Shown here: piece after piece, positions 17,072 to 26,043 of the stretch | How positions within the stretch are numbered: the stretch's first letter is position 1 | How the letters are laid out: the number at the start of each line of letters is the position of its first letter | Assembly: GCF_001457025.1 (NCBI RefSeq) | Contig: NZ_KQ758601.1 | Coordinates: 1-64,000 of the forward strand | DNA length: 64,000 nt | Direction: 5' to 3' | DNA from: Pseudarthrobacter enclensis | GTDB lineage: Bacteria; Actinomycetota; Actinomycetes; Actinomycetales; Micrococcaceae | Notes under the pieces: model-generated | What the model was told of the DNA's origin: nothing | The model's database searches: none | What the model saw: the letters and a program-made list of their open reading frames with translations, nothing else | Made by a program: the position numbers and the translations under genes

Positions 17072-18573
17072 ACACCAAGAAGAAACCGGCCGCCGCGGCA
17101 GCCGGAGCCGGCACGCAGGCCGGCCGCCCCGAGGACCAGCGCCTGTCGCTGGGAAGCACGTTCGCCTACGGCTTCCAGCACGTCCTCACCATGTACGGCG
17201 GCATCATCGCCCCACCCCTGATCATCGGCGCCGCGGCCGGCATGTCCTCGCAGGACATCGGCCTGCTGATCGCCGCCTGCCTCTTCGTCGGCGGCCTCGC
17301 CACCATCCTGCAGACCGTCGGCATCCCCTTCTTCGGGTCGCAGCTTCCGCTGGTGCAGGGCGTGTCCTTCGCCGGAGTCTCCACCATGGTGGCGATCGTC
17401 CACGGCGGCGGCGGCATCCAGGCCGTTTTCGGCTCGGTCATCGCAGCCTCTCTCATCGGCCTGCTGATCACCCCGCTGTTTTCCAAGATCATCCGGTTCT
17501 TCCCGCCGGTGGTCACCGGCACCGTGATCACCACCATCGGCCTGACCCTGATGCCGGTGGCCGCCAACTGGGCCATGGGCGGCAACAACAAGGCGGACAA
17601 CTACGGCAGCATGGCCAACATCGGCCTCGCAGCCGCCACCATGGCCATCGTCCTGCTCCTGAGCAAGGTGGGCAGCGCCGCCATCTCGCGGCTCTCGATC
17701 CTGCTGGCCATGGTGCTGGGCACCGGCATCGCCTTCGCGTTCGGCATGGCCGACTTTTCCAAGGTGGGCCAGGGCGAGATCGTCGCCTTCCCCACGCCGT
17801 TCGCTTTCGGCCCGCCCACGTTCGAGATCGCGGCCATTATCTCCATGCTGATCGTCATCCTGGTCACCCTGACGGAAACCTCGGCGGACATCATCGCCGT
17901 GGGCGAGATCGTCGGCACCAAGGTGGATTCCAAGCGGATCGGCAACGGCCTGCGTGCGGACATGCTCTCGAGCGCCATCTCCCCGCTGTTCAACTCCTTC
18001 ACCCAGAGCGCCTTCGCCCAGAACGTCGGCCTGGTGGCCATCACCGGCGTCAAGAGCCGCTTCGTGGTCAGTGCCGGCGGCCTGATCCTGGTGATCCTCG
18101 GCCTGCTGCCCGTCCTGGGCCGGGTGGTCGCAGCGGTGCCCACCCCCGTCCTCGGCGGCGCCGGCGTCGTGCTCTTCGGAACCGTGGCCGCCAGCGGCAT
18201 CCGGACCCTCTCCAAGGTGGAGTACAGGAACAACATGAACCTGATCGTCGTGGCCGCCTCCATCGGCTTCGGCATGATCCCGATCGCCGCCCCCGCCTTC
18301 TACGACCACTTCCCGTCCTGGTTCGGGACCATCTTCCACTCAGGCATCAGCTCCGCAGCCGTGATGGCCATCCTGCTGAACCTGCTGTTCAACCACCTCA
18401 AGGCCGGCAACTCGGACAACCAGTCCGTGTTCGTCGCCGGCACCGAACGGGTGGTCCAGGAGCAGGACATCAAGTGCCTGATGGACGGTGACCGGTTCGA
18501 GAACGGCAAGCTTATCGACTGCGACGGCAAGGAAGTCCGGATCGAATCGGCCGAAAAGGCTTCGGAGCATTGA
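17068..18573 (+). CDS. NCS2 purine permease (xanthine/uric acid/uracil type)
   Basis: This 501-residue inner-membrane symporter of the nucleobase:cation symporter-2 family is of the UraA/PbuX/UapA branch, distinct from the AzgA protein encoded at 10.3 kb. Family motifs are visible: PLVQGVSFAGVSTMVAI, VTLTETSADIIAVGEIVG with the substrate-binding Glu, and FAQNVGLVAITGVKSRFV, the QN-G-x4-TG signature. About 14 hydrophobic segments occur, and a roughly 60-residue soluble C-tail follows, with ERVVQEQDIKCLMDGDRFE. Its place behind urate oxidase suggests urate or xanthine as substrate, which the sequence alone does not settle. Confidence 0.92.
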   Translation: MNTKKKPAAAAAGAGTQAGRPEDQRLSLGSTFAYGFQHVLTMYGGIIAPPLIIGAAAGMSSQDIGLLIAACLFVGGLATILQTVGIPFFGSQLPLVQGVSFAGVSTMVAIVHGGGGIQAVFGSVIAASLIGLLITPLFSKIIRFFPPVVTGTVITTIGLTLMPVAANWAMGGNNKADNYGSMANIGLAAATMAIVLLLSKVGSAAISRLSILLAMVLGTGIAFAFGMADFSKVGQGEIVAFPTPFAFGPPTFEIAAIISMLIVILVTLTETSADIIAVGEIVGTKVDSKRIGNGLRADMLSSAISPLFNSFTQSAFAQNVGLVAITGVKSRFVVSAGGLILVILGLLPVLGRVVAAVPTPVLGGAGVVLFGTVAASGIRTLSKVEYRNNMNLIVVAASIGFGMIPIAAPAFYDHFPSWFGTIFHSGISSAAVMAILLNLLFNHLKAGNSDNQSVFVAGTERVVQEQDIKCLMDGDRFENGKLIDCDGKEVRIESAEKASEH

Positions 18574-18591
18574 TCCGGACATAGCAAACGA

Positions 18592-18629
18592 CGGCGGCCC
18601 GCACCTTCCAGCGAAGGTGCGGGCCGCCG
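18592..18629. terminator. Strong bidirectional terminator
   Basis: Perfect 16-base arms, CGGCGGCCCGCACCTT and AAGGTGCGGGCCGCCG, enclose the six-base loop CCAGCG. It lies between the ends of the convergent permease and IclR genes. Confidence 0.85.
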
Positions 18630-18649
18630 CCGTCGGCAGTTCTGCAGTA

Positions 18650-19405
18650 TCAGGTGCGGTTCAGCTCCCGCGAGATGGCTTCGGCCGCTTCGCGGAGGAC
18701 CGGCACGGCCTTGTCCGCGAAGTGTTCGTCCACACGGGACACCGGGCCGGACACGGAGATCGCCGTGGGCGTGGGGGCATTGGGCACGGCCATGGAGAAG
18801 CAGCGCACGCCGATCTCCTGCTCTTCTTCGTCGATGGCGTAGCCGCGTTCGCGGATCAGCTTGAGGTCCGCCAGGAGATCGTCGATGTCGCCGATGCTCT
18901 TGACGGTGGGGGTGGGCATGCCCGCGCGGGCCACAATGCCGCGGACGGTATCGTCGTCGAGCTGGGCCAGGATGGCCTTGCCGACGCCGGTGGCGTGGGT
19001 GTGGGCGCGGCGGCCCACCTCCGTGAACATGCGCATTGAGTGCAGCGAGGGGACCTGGGCCACGTAGATCACCATGTCCGAGTCCAGTACGGCCATGTTG
19101 GACGTCTCGCCCAGCTGGTCCACCAGGGCCTTGAGCTGGGGGCGGGCCACGGCACCGAGCTGCTTGTTGGCGCCTTCGCCCAGCCGGATCAGCCGCGGGC
19201 CCAGGGCGTAGCGCCGGTTGGGCAGCTGCCTGATGTAGCCGAGCGCCACCAGGGTCCGCAGGAGGCGGTGGATCGTGGGCAGCGGCAGGTCGGTGGACGA
19301 GGACAGCTCGCTGAGCGTGACGTCACCACCGGCATCAGTGATGAGCTCCAGCAGCTCGAAGACGCGCTCTACCGACTGCACGCCGCCCGAGGCTTTTTCT
19401 GCCAT
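18650..19405 (-). CDS. IclR-family transcriptional regulator
   Basis: The N-terminal winged helix-turn-helix (SVERVFELLELITDAGGDVTLSELSSSTDLPLPTIHRLLRTL) is followed by the IclR effector domain with VGRRAHTHATGVGKAILAQL and GYAIDEEEQEIGVRCFSMAV. The ATG at 19405 has AGGAG 10 bases upstream and is preferred to the upstream ATG at 19450. The regulator is divergent from malic enzyme and sits between the urate oxidase/permease pair and the glyoxylate disposal genes. IclR proteins of this kind (AllR, GclR-like) often sense glyoxylate or allantoin intermediates, so it is the likely local regulator; the effector is unknown. Confidence 0.9.
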   Translation of the reverse strand: MAEKASGGVQSVERVFELLELITDAGGDVTLSELSSSTDLPLPTIHRLLRTLVALGYIRQLPNRRYALGPRLIRLGEGANKQLGAVARPQLKALVDQLGETSNMAVLDSDMVIYVAQVPSLHSMRMFTEVGRRAHTHATGVGKAILAQLDDDTVRGIVARAGMPTPTVKSIGDIDDLLADLKLIRERGYAIDEEEQEIGVRCFSMAVPNAPTPTAISVSGPVSRVDEHFADKAVPVLREAAEAISRELNRT

Positions 19406-19544
19406 TCCGTTGTCTCCTGTGGCTCGGAATCCGACAACTCTTATCCGCATCGTGAAAAGAGTTGCTTAGAACACCCAACATACAGCACACCGGCACCTGC
19501 GGCGATGACACGTCACGCGCCGGCAGCAGTCGCAATCGGAGGGG

Positions 19545-19573
19545 TTGTATTTCCATCTTGCAGATAATAATAT
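19545..19573 (+). promoter_or_regulatory. Probable sigma-70-type promoter of the malic enzyme operon
   Basis: TTGTAT (19545-19550) and TAATAT (19568-19573) are separated by 17 bases in an AT-rich pocket of otherwise GC-rich DNA. The predicted start is near 19580, about 70 bases before the malic enzyme ATG. Confidence 0.5.
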
Positions 19574-19579
19574 CCATAA

Positions 19580-19595
19580 TACGAAAACATTCGTA
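19580..19595. promoter_or_regulatory. Inverted repeat at the predicted malic enzyme transcription start
   Basis: TACGAA-AACA-TTCGTA is a perfect six-base inverted repeat just downstream of the predicted -10. A bound protein would block initiation. IclR-family operators are often short repeats of this kind, and an IclR gene is divergent from this site. Confidence 0.4.
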
Positions 19596-19648
19596 AAAGA
19601 ACGCGTACCGGACCCGGCCCGTTTCACGGCCCCACAGGAGGACATTCA

Positions 19649-21091
19649 ATGGCGAACCCCAGCCCCGGCAATTCGATCACCCTGCGCGTGGAAGCACCGT
19701 CCAGCTTCAGCGCCACCAGCGAACTCGCTGCAGCAGTGGGAGCGGCAGGCGCCGCCATCACGGCACTGGACGTCACCGAGTCCCACCACGAGACCCTCGT
19801 GGTGGACGTCACCTGCAACACCACCGACGACGCCCACGCCGGCCGCGTCAAGGACGCCCTCAACGCACTCGAGGGCGTCACTGTCCAGCACGTCTCGGAC
19901 CGCACCTTCCTGATGCACCTCGGCGGCAAGCTCGAGGTGGTCCCCAAGGTTCCGCTGCGCAACCGCGACGACCTGTCCCGGGCCTACACCCCCGGCGTCG
20001 CCCGGGTCTGCCTGGCCATCGCCGAAGATCCCGCCGCCGCCCGCAACCTGACCGTCAAGCGCAACACCGTCGCCGTCGTCACCGACGGATCCGCCGTGCT
20101 GGGCCTGGGCAACATCGGCCCCGCCGCCGCCCTCCCGGTCATGGAAGGCAAGGCCGCCCTCTTCAAGCAGTTCGCCAACGTTGACGCATGGCCCGTCTGC
20201 CTGGACACGCAGGACACCGAGGAGATCATCCGCACCGTCAAGCTCCTGGCACCCGTCTTCGGCGGCGTGAACCTGGAGGACATCGCCGCGCCCCGCTGCT
20301 TCGAGATCGAAGCCCGCCTGCGCGAGGAACTGGACATTCCCGTCTTCCACGACGACCAGCACGGCACCGCCATCGTCACCCTCGCCGCCCTGGTCAACGC
20401 CCTGCGCGTGGTGGGCAAGGACATCGCGGACGTGAAGATCGTGGTCTCCGGCGTCGGCGCTGCCGGTTCCGCCATCATCCAGCTGCTCAAGGCACAGGGC
20501 GCACGGCACATCGTGGCCGCCGGCCGTTCGGGCGCCATCCACAACGGTGAGTCCTACAACGATCCCCACCGCACCTGGATCGCCGAGAACACGAACCAGG
20601 AAGGCTTCTCCGGCAGCCTGCACGACGCCCTGGTGGGCGCGGACGTCTTCATCGGTGTCTCCGCCCCGAACATCCTCGGCGAAGAGCACGTCGCCTCCAT
20701 GGCCAAGGACGCCATCGTGTTCGCCATGGCCAACCCCACCCCCGAGGTGGATCCGGCCATCGCGTCCCGGCACGCCGCCGTCGTGGCCACCGGCCGCAGC
20801 GACTTCCCCAACCAGATCAACAACGTCCTGGCCTTCCCCGGCCTGTTCCGCGGACTCCTGGATGTGGGCGCCAGCGACATCACCCCGGAAATGCTGGTGG
20901 CCGCTGCCGAAGCAATTGCCAAGCGCGTGAATGATAATGAGCTCAATGCGAGCTACATCATCCCGAGCATTTTCGACCCGCACGTGACCGCCGACGTCGC
21001 GGCGGCCGTGGCGGCAGCCGCCCACGCCTCCAACGTTGCCACGGCGGCCGATCCTGCCAAGGACCCGGAACCCGCACTGGCTTCCGTCTGA
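19649..21091 (+). CDS. NAD(P)-dependent malic enzyme with N-terminal ACT-like domain
   Basis: The enzyme decarboxylates malate to pyruvate and CO2. Residues about 10-85 resemble a small ACT-type ligand-binding domain ([20 protein letters not shown]). The catalytic part follows with [49 protein letters not shown] with the metal ligands, and the Rossmann motif [22 protein letters not shown] precedes the ATG. At 480 residues it belongs to the short bacterial group. It is first in an operon with malate synthase, so glyoxylate plus acetyl-CoA would be taken to malate and on to pyruvate. Confidence 0.92.
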   Translation: MANPSPGNSITLRVEAPSSFSATSELAAAVGAAGAAITALDVTESHHETLVVDVTCNTTDDAHAGRVKDALNALEGVTVQHVSDRTFLMHLGGKLEVVPKVPLRNRDDLSRAYTPGVARVCLAIAEDPAAARNLTVKRNTVAVVTDGSAVLGLGNIGPAAALPVMEGKAALFKQFANVDAWPVCLDTQDTEEIIRTVKLLAPVFGGVNLEDIAAPRCFEIEARLREELDIPVFHDDQHGTAIVTLAALVNALRVVGKDIADVKIVVSGVGAAGSAIIQLLKAQGARHIVAAGRSGAIHNGESYNDPHRTWIAENTNQEGFSGSLHDALVGADVFIGVSAPNILGEEHVASMAKDAIVFAMANPTPEVDPAIASRHAAVVATGRSDFPNQINNVLAFPGLFRGLLDVGASDITPEMLVAAAEAIAKRVNDNELNASYIIPSIFDPHVTADVAAAVAAAAHASNVATAADPAKDPEPALASV

Positions 21092-21125
21092 CCGCCCGAC
21101 TTCCAGCTTTAGGAAAGGACCAGAA

Positions 21126-22724
21126 ATGGCCATCACTGTCACAGATCCCCGGCCGATAGACCGCGCGGAGGAGATCCTCACCCCCAAGGCGCTGGCCTTC
21201 GTGGAGGAACTGCACACCCGGTTCGCCGGCACCCGCAACGAGCTGCTGGCGGCCCGCGCCGCCAAGCGGCAGCGGGTGGCCGAAACCGGCAAGCTGGACT
21301 TCCTGCCGGAGACCCGGGACGTGCGCGACGGCGACTGGACGGTTGCGCCATCACCTGCGGCCCTGCAGGACCGCCGGGTCGAGATGACCGGGCCTGCCTC
21401 GCCGGCGAAGATGGCCATCAACGCCCTGAATTCCGGCGCCAAGGTGTGGCTGGCGGACCTTGAGGACGCCAGCACACCCACCTGGTCCAACGTCATCGAC
21501 GCCATCCTGAACCTGCGTGACGCCGCCCAGGGCACGCTCAGTTACACCTCGGACGAAGGCAAGGAGTACCGGCTGCGCACCGACGCGCCGCTCGCCGTCG
21601 TGGTGGCCCGCCCCCGCGGCTGGCACATGCAGGAGAAGCACCTGCTCATCAACGGTGAACCGGCAGTCGGAGCCCTGGTGGACTTCGGTCTGCACTTCTT
21701 CCACATCGCCAAGCAGCTGGTGCTCAACGGCCAGGGCCCGTACTACTACCTGCCCAAGATGGAGAGCCACCTCGAGGCGCGGCTGTGGAACGACGTCTTC
21801 GTGTTCGCGCAGGACTTCCTGGGCCTGAACCAGGGCACCATCCGCGCCACCGTGCTGATCGAGACCATCCCGGCGGCGTTCGAAATGGACGAGATCCTGT
21901 ACGAACTGCGGGACCACGCCTCCGGCCTGAACGCCGGCCGCTGGGACTACCTGTTCAGCATCATCAAGTACTTCCGCGACGCCGGCGAGGAATTCGTCCT
22001 GCCGGACCGCGCCTCCGTGGTGATGACCGCCCCGTTCATGCGCGCCTACACCGAACTGCTGGTCAAGACCTGCCACAAGCGCGGCGCCTTCGCCATGGGC
22101 GGCATGGCAGCGGTCATCCCCAACCGCCGCCACCCCGAGGTCACGGCCGCCGCCTTCGAGAAGGTCCGGGCGGACAAGACCCGCGAGGCCAACGACGGGT
22201 TCGACGGCTCCTGGGTGGCCCACCCGGACCTGGTGCCCACCTGCCGCGAAGTCTTCGACTCGGTACTCGGCGACAAGCCCAACCAGGTGGACAAGCAGCG
22301 CCCCGAAGTTTCCGTCACGGCGGAACAGCTCCTGGACGTGTCCTCCGCCCAGGGCCAGGTCACCGAGGCAGGCCTGCGCCTGAACCTGTACGTGGCGGTC
22401 GCCTACACGGCCGTGTGGCTGTCCGGGAACGGTGCCGTAGCCATCCACAACCTGATGGAGGACGCCGCCACCGCGGAGATCTCCCGCTCCCAGGTGTGGC
22501 AGCAGATCCGCAACAAGTCCGTCCTGGCGGACACCGGCAACACGGTGACCAGGGAACTGGTGGAAAAGATCCTCGGTGAGGAGACCGAACGGCTCCGCAC
22601 CGAGTTCGGCGACGAAGCGTTCCGCCGGTACTACCAGCCGGCCGGCGAACTGATCGCGGACATCTGCCTGTCCGACGACTACACGGACTTCCTGACCACC
22701 CCCGCCTACGAGCTGGTGGACTGA
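21126..22724 (+). CDS. aceB: Malate synthase A
   Basis: The enzyme condenses glyoxylate with acetyl-CoA to malate. The signature RDHASGLNAGRWDYLF is the malate synthase A pattern, and GLNQGTIRATVLIET with MGGMAAVIPNRR complete the active-site region. The ATG at 21126 follows AGGAAAGGACC and gives 532 residues, normal for the A isoform. The frame is open further upstream to 21036, but that part overlaps malic enzyme. No isocitrate lyase gene is nearby, so here the enzyme probably serves glyoxylate from purine breakdown rather than the glyoxylate bypass. Confidence 0.95.
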   Translation: MAITVTDPRPIDRAEEILTPKALAFVEELHTRFAGTRNELLAARAAKRQRVAETGKLDFLPETRDVRDGDWTVAPSPAALQDRRVEMTGPASPAKMAINALNSGAKVWLADLEDASTPTWSNVIDAILNLRDAAQGTLSYTSDEGKEYRLRTDAPLAVVVARPRGWHMQEKHLLINGEPAVGALVDFGLHFFHIAKQLVLNGQGPYYYLPKMESHLEARLWNDVFVFAQDFLGLNQGTIRATVLIETIPAAFEMDEILYELRDHASGLNAGRWDYLFSIIKYFRDAGEEFVLPDRASVVMTAPFMRAYTELLVKTCHKRGAFAMGGMAAVIPNRRHPEVTAAAFEKVRADKTREANDGFDGSWVAHPDLVPTCREVFDSVLGDKPNQVDKQRPEVSVTAEQLLDVSSAQGQVTEAGLRLNLYVAVAYTAVWLSGNGAVAIHNLMEDAATAEISRSQVWQQIRNKSVLADTGNTVTRELVEKILGEETERLRTEFGDEAFRRYYQPAGELIADICLSDDYTDFLTTPAYELVD

Positions 22725-22725
22725 G

Positions 22726-24000
22726 ATGACCGCACCCACCACCTCGCTGACGGCAGGGGACCTCGCCCACATCGATGGGCAGCTGGCCGCCACCGACCGG
22801 CTGCTGGACCGGAACTACCCTGGCGACGACGGCTCCCGCCAGCCCGTGCATACGGTGTACGTCCCCGCGGACCGCTTCACGCCGTCGTTCGCGGCTGACT
22901 GGGGTGCCCAGGCAGCGGCCACGGCGGAAGCGCACGGCGGCTTCGAAAAGCTGGGACGGCTCCTGGGCCAGGACGCCGGCCTCGCCGAAGCGGTCGCCGG
23001 CCGCGTGGACACCAAGCTGCGCACCGAGCCCATCGAGGACCTGCGCCTGGACTTCGAGGACGGCTTCGGGGACAGGGGCGACGACGCCGAGGACGCCGCC
23101 GCGGTTGCTGCGGCCTCCGCGGTGGCCCAGTCCGTCGCGGCCGGGTCCGCTCCCCCGTTCATCGGGATCCGCTTCAAATGCTTCGAGGCAGCCACCCGCG
23201 CCCGCGGCCTGCGCACCCTGGACCTGTTCGTCTCCGGCCTCGCCGCCTCCGGTGAACTGCCCGACGGCCTGGTCCTGACCCTGCCCAAGGTCACCACCGT
23301 GGCGCAGGTGCAGGCCATGGATTACGCAGTCTCCCGGCTGGAGGAAGTCCACGGCCTGCCTGCCGGCCGGCTCCGCTTCGAGGTGCAGGTGGAGACGCCG
23401 CAGCTGATCCTCGGCCCGGACGGAACGTCGCCGGTGGCGCAACTGCCGCATGCCGTGCCCGGCCGGATCAGCGGGCTGCACTACGGCACCTACGACTACT
23501 CGGCATCGCTGCAGATCTCTGCCGAGTACCAGTCCATGGAGCACCCCGTGGCCGACTTCGCCAAGGAAGTCATGCAGCTGGCAGTGGCAGGCACCGGCAT
23601 CCGCCTCTCCGACGGCTCCACCAACATCATCCCGGTGGGCGACAACGTGGAAAACGCGTGGGCCCTGCATGGCCGGCTGGTCCGCCGCTCTCTGGAACGC
23701 GGCTACTACCAGGGCTGGGACCTGCACCCGGCCCAGCTGCCCAGCCGGTTCGCCGCGACCTACGCGTTCTACCGCGAAGGCCTTCCGGCCGCCGCCGCCC
23801 GCCTGCGCAACTACGTGGAGCGGACCGAGGGCGGCGTCATGGACGAGCCCGCCACCGCCCGGGCGCTGGCAGCGTTCGTCCTCCGCGGCGTCCAGTGCGG
23901 CGCAGTGGGGACCGAAGAGGTCCAGGCGCTTGCCGGCGTCGGACTTCCGCAGCTCACCGCACTGGCGCACCCGCGGCTCGCCACCACGTCCAACTCCTAA
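22726..24000 (+). CDS. DUF6986-family protein, aldolase/citrate lyase-like
   Basis: A 424-residue protein resembling the HpcH/HpaI/CitE/malate synthase superfamily. Candidate metal and substrate residues are seen in EDLRLDFEDGFGDRGDDAE, RLRFEVQVETPQLIL and GRISGLHYGTYDYSASLQ. The start codon is 1 base after the malate synthase stop, so translation is almost certainly coupled. No function is established to my knowledge. The fold and position suggest a carbon-carbon lyase or ligase acting on glyoxylate, malyl or a related 2-oxo acid. The family assignment is from memory of similar actinobacterial proteins. Confidence 0.7.
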   Translation: MTAPTTSLTAGDLAHIDGQLAATDRLLDRNYPGDDGSRQPVHTVYVPADRFTPSFAADWGAQAAATAEAHGGFEKLGRLLGQDAGLAEAVAGRVDTKLRTEPIEDLRLDFEDGFGDRGDDAEDAAAVAAASAVAQSVAAGSAPPFIGIRFKCFEAATRARGLRTLDLFVSGLAASGELPDGLVLTLPKVTTVAQVQAMDYAVSRLEEVHGLPAGRLRFEVQVETPQLILGPDGTSPVAQLPHAVPGRISGLHYGTYDYSASLQISAEYQSMEHPVADFAKEVMQLAVAGTGIRLSDGSTNIIPVGDNVENAWALHGRLVRRSLERGYYQGWDLHPAQLPSRFAATYAFYREGLPAAAARLRNYVERTEGGVMDEPATARALAAFVLRGVQCGAVGTEEVQALAGVGLPQLTALAHPRLATTSNS

Positions 24001-24023
24001 GTCCTCAGCAAAGGAAACCCCTC

Positions 24024-24836
24024 ATGGGCAACTACTACTACCCGCAGGGCGGCCTGCCGCCCCAGACCCACCTGACCACCGAGCGTGCCATCGTCACCGA
24101 GGCCTACACGGTGATCCCCAAAGGCGTGCTGACGGACATCGTCACGTCCAACCTGCCGGGCTTCACCAACACCCGCTCCTGGATCATCGCCCGCCCCATC
24201 TCCGGCTTCGCCACCACGTTCTCCCAGCTGATCGTCGAGATCGCTCCGGGCGGCGGCGCGCCGAAGGCCGAGTTTGAATCCGGCGTCGAAGGCGTGGTCT
24301 TCGTGACCAAGGGCAAGCTGAACCTCACCCTGGACGGCGAACTGCACCACCTCGAGGAAGGCGGCTACGCCTACCTCGCAGCCGGTTCGGAATGGGGCGT
24401 GGAGAACGTCTCCGACGACATCGTCTCCTACCACTGGATCCGCAAGGCCTACGAGCGCCTTGAGGGGTACGAGGCCAAGTCCTTCGTTACCAACGAAAAG
24501 GACATCGAGCCCACGTCCATGCCGGACACCAACGACGTCTGGAAGACCACCCGCTTTACGGACTCCAGCGACCTGGCCCACGACATGCAGGTCAACATCG
24601 TGACGTTCCAGCCCGGCGGCGTCATCCCGTTCCCGGAGACGCACGTCATGGAACACGGCCTGTACGTCCTGGAAGGCAAGGCCATGTACCTGCTGAACAA
24701 CGACTGGGTTGAGGTGGAGGCCGGCGACTTCATGTGGCTGCGTGCCTTCTGCCCGCAGGCCTGCTACGCCGGAGGCCCGGGCGAATTCCGCTACCTGCTC
24801 TACAAGGACATGAACCGCCAGGTGAAGCTCACCTAA
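24024..24836 (+). CDS. (S)-ureidoglycine aminohydrolase (bicupin)
   Basis: This manganese enzyme releases ammonia from (S)-ureidoglycine to give (S)-ureidoglycolate in allantoin catabolism. The 270-residue length and bicupin layout match AllE/YlbA. The start region NYYYPQGGLPPQTHLTTERA and WIIARPISGFATTFSQ are typical, and the C-terminal cupin has FPETHVMEHGLYVLEGKAMY, containing the metal-binding E-x-H, H and E residues. AAAGGA lies 9 bases before the ATG at 24024. It is the fourth gene of the rightward operon, 23 bases after the DUF6986 gene. Upstream enzymes (allantoinase, allantoate amidohydrolase) must be encoded elsewhere. Confidence 0.92.
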   Translation: MGNYYYPQGGLPPQTHLTTERAIVTEAYTVIPKGVLTDIVTSNLPGFTNTRSWIIARPISGFATTFSQLIVEIAPGGGAPKAEFESGVEGVVFVTKGKLNLTLDGELHHLEEGGYAYLAAGSEWGVENVSDDIVSYHWIRKAYERLEGYEAKSFVTNEKDIEPTSMPDTNDVWKTTRFTDSSDLAHDMQVNIVTFQPGGVIPFPETHVMEHGLYVLEGKAMYLLNNDWVEVEAGDFMWLRAFCPQACYAGGPGEFRYLLYKDMNRQVKLT

Positions 24837-24863
24837 ACAGGGCCGGCGGGGGAAAATGATCCC

Positions 24864-26024
24864 ATGGGACCGCGCCCATCCGCGCTCTGGAAGCAGGCCG
24901 CAGCCGTCCTGGCTGCGGCCTTGCTGGTTGCCGGGGCCGCCGCCTGCACCGGTGAACCCCGCCCTCCGGATCCCACTCCGACCGAGCCGGACAGGGCTGT
25001 CGCCTTCGCCCTCCTGGAAGCCTTCAGCGACCGGATGATCGGCGACGGCGCCCCGGCCGTCCTGATCGACGTCAGGTACGGGGGCAGGACGTGGACGCAT
25101 GTGGCCGGCGTGCGGAACCTCGAAGCGCGCGAACCGGCCACTGCATCCGACCCCATCAGGATAGGCGGCATCACGGAATCGATCGTGGCGGTCTCGGTGA
25201 TGAAGCTGGTGTCGGAGGGGAAGCTTGGGCTGGATGACCAGGCAGCCCGTTACCTCCCTGAGTTTGGTACGGTTCTGCACCCGCCGGGGCCGGTCAGTGT
25301 GCGGCAGCTGCTGACCCATGAGTCCGGGCTCCCCGACTTCACCGGCCCCCTGCTGGCCTCCGGCAGCTGGGAGGACGTGGCGGACCGGCCGCTCAGCCTG
25401 GAACAGCAACTGGCCCTCGCAGCCACTGTCCCCTGGCCGGCCAGGCTTGCCCGGGTCTTCAACTACTCCCGGACCGATTACGCCGCCCTGGCATTGATCG
25501 TGGAGCGGCTCCGCGGCCGGGACATCGCGGAAGTCCTGGCCACGGACACCACGGGACCGCTGGGCCTTGCATCCACCCGGCTGGGCGGCCCCCGCCCGCC
25601 GGACATGGTGCACGGCTACATCACCGTCGGGGGAACGCGGCTGGACACCAGCATGCCCGCGTGGCAGGCGGAGACCCCCGCGTCCGGGATGGCGTCCTCG
25701 CTGCAGGACATCAACCGGTTCTATTCGGCGCTGCTCCGCGGCGGGCTGCTCCCGCCGGACACCGTGACGGCGATGAAGGGCGGCTACTCGCAGTATTACG
25801 GGCTTGCGCTGCGCCGCTGGAACAACACCTGCAACAACCGGTTCTACTACGGCCTGCCCGGAGACACCGACGGGTACGGGACCGTGGCCATGACCAGCGA
25901 GGACGGCAGCACCCAACTGGCCATGGCCGTGGCCTACCCGCCCGAGCCCCCAACCCTGGGCGTGAACCCCCTGGTCACCGAACTGACGGAGGTCTCCCAG
26001 GACGCCCTGAACAGCCTGTGCTGA
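24864..26024 (+). CDS. Serine-hydrolase (beta-lactamase class C/PBP-like) lipoprotein with altered active site
   Basis: The protein has the fold of the beta-lactamase/D-Ala-D-Ala carboxypeptidase family. An N-terminal hydrophobic stretch ends at C28 in AGAAAC, a weak lipobox. The family frame is clear: KLVSEGKLGLDDQAARYLPE, VRQLLTHESGLPDF and FNYSRTDYAALALIVERL. The catalytic residues are not. The usual SxxK reads G102-I-T-E105, the usual YxN reads Y201-S-R203, and the expected HGG region reads GLPGDTDG. It is therefore probably a non-hydrolytic binding or scaffolding protein, unless alignment shifts hide the true residues. It lies 27 bases after the aminohydrolase gene but seems unrelated to purines. 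Confidence 0.8.
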   Translation: MGPRPSALWKQAAAVLAAALLVAGAAACTGEPRPPDPTPTEPDRAVAFALLEAFSDRMIGDGAPAVLIDVRYGGRTWTHVAGVRNLEAREPATASDPIRIGGITESIVAVSVMKLVSEGKLGLDDQAARYLPEFGTVLHPPGPVSVRQLLTHESGLPDFTGPLLASGSWEDVADRPLSLEQQLALAATVPWPARLARVFNYSRTDYAALALIVERLRGRDIAEVLATDTTGPLGLASTRLGGPRPPDMVHGYITVGGTRLDTSMPAWQAETPASGMASSLQDINRFYSALLRGGLLPPDTVTAMKGGYSQYYGLALRRWNNTCNNRFYYGLPGDTDGYGTVAMTSEDGSTQLAMAVAYPPEPPTLGVNPLVTELTEVSQDALNSLC

Positions 26025-26043
26025 GCGGCGTTGGTGGTGCGAC

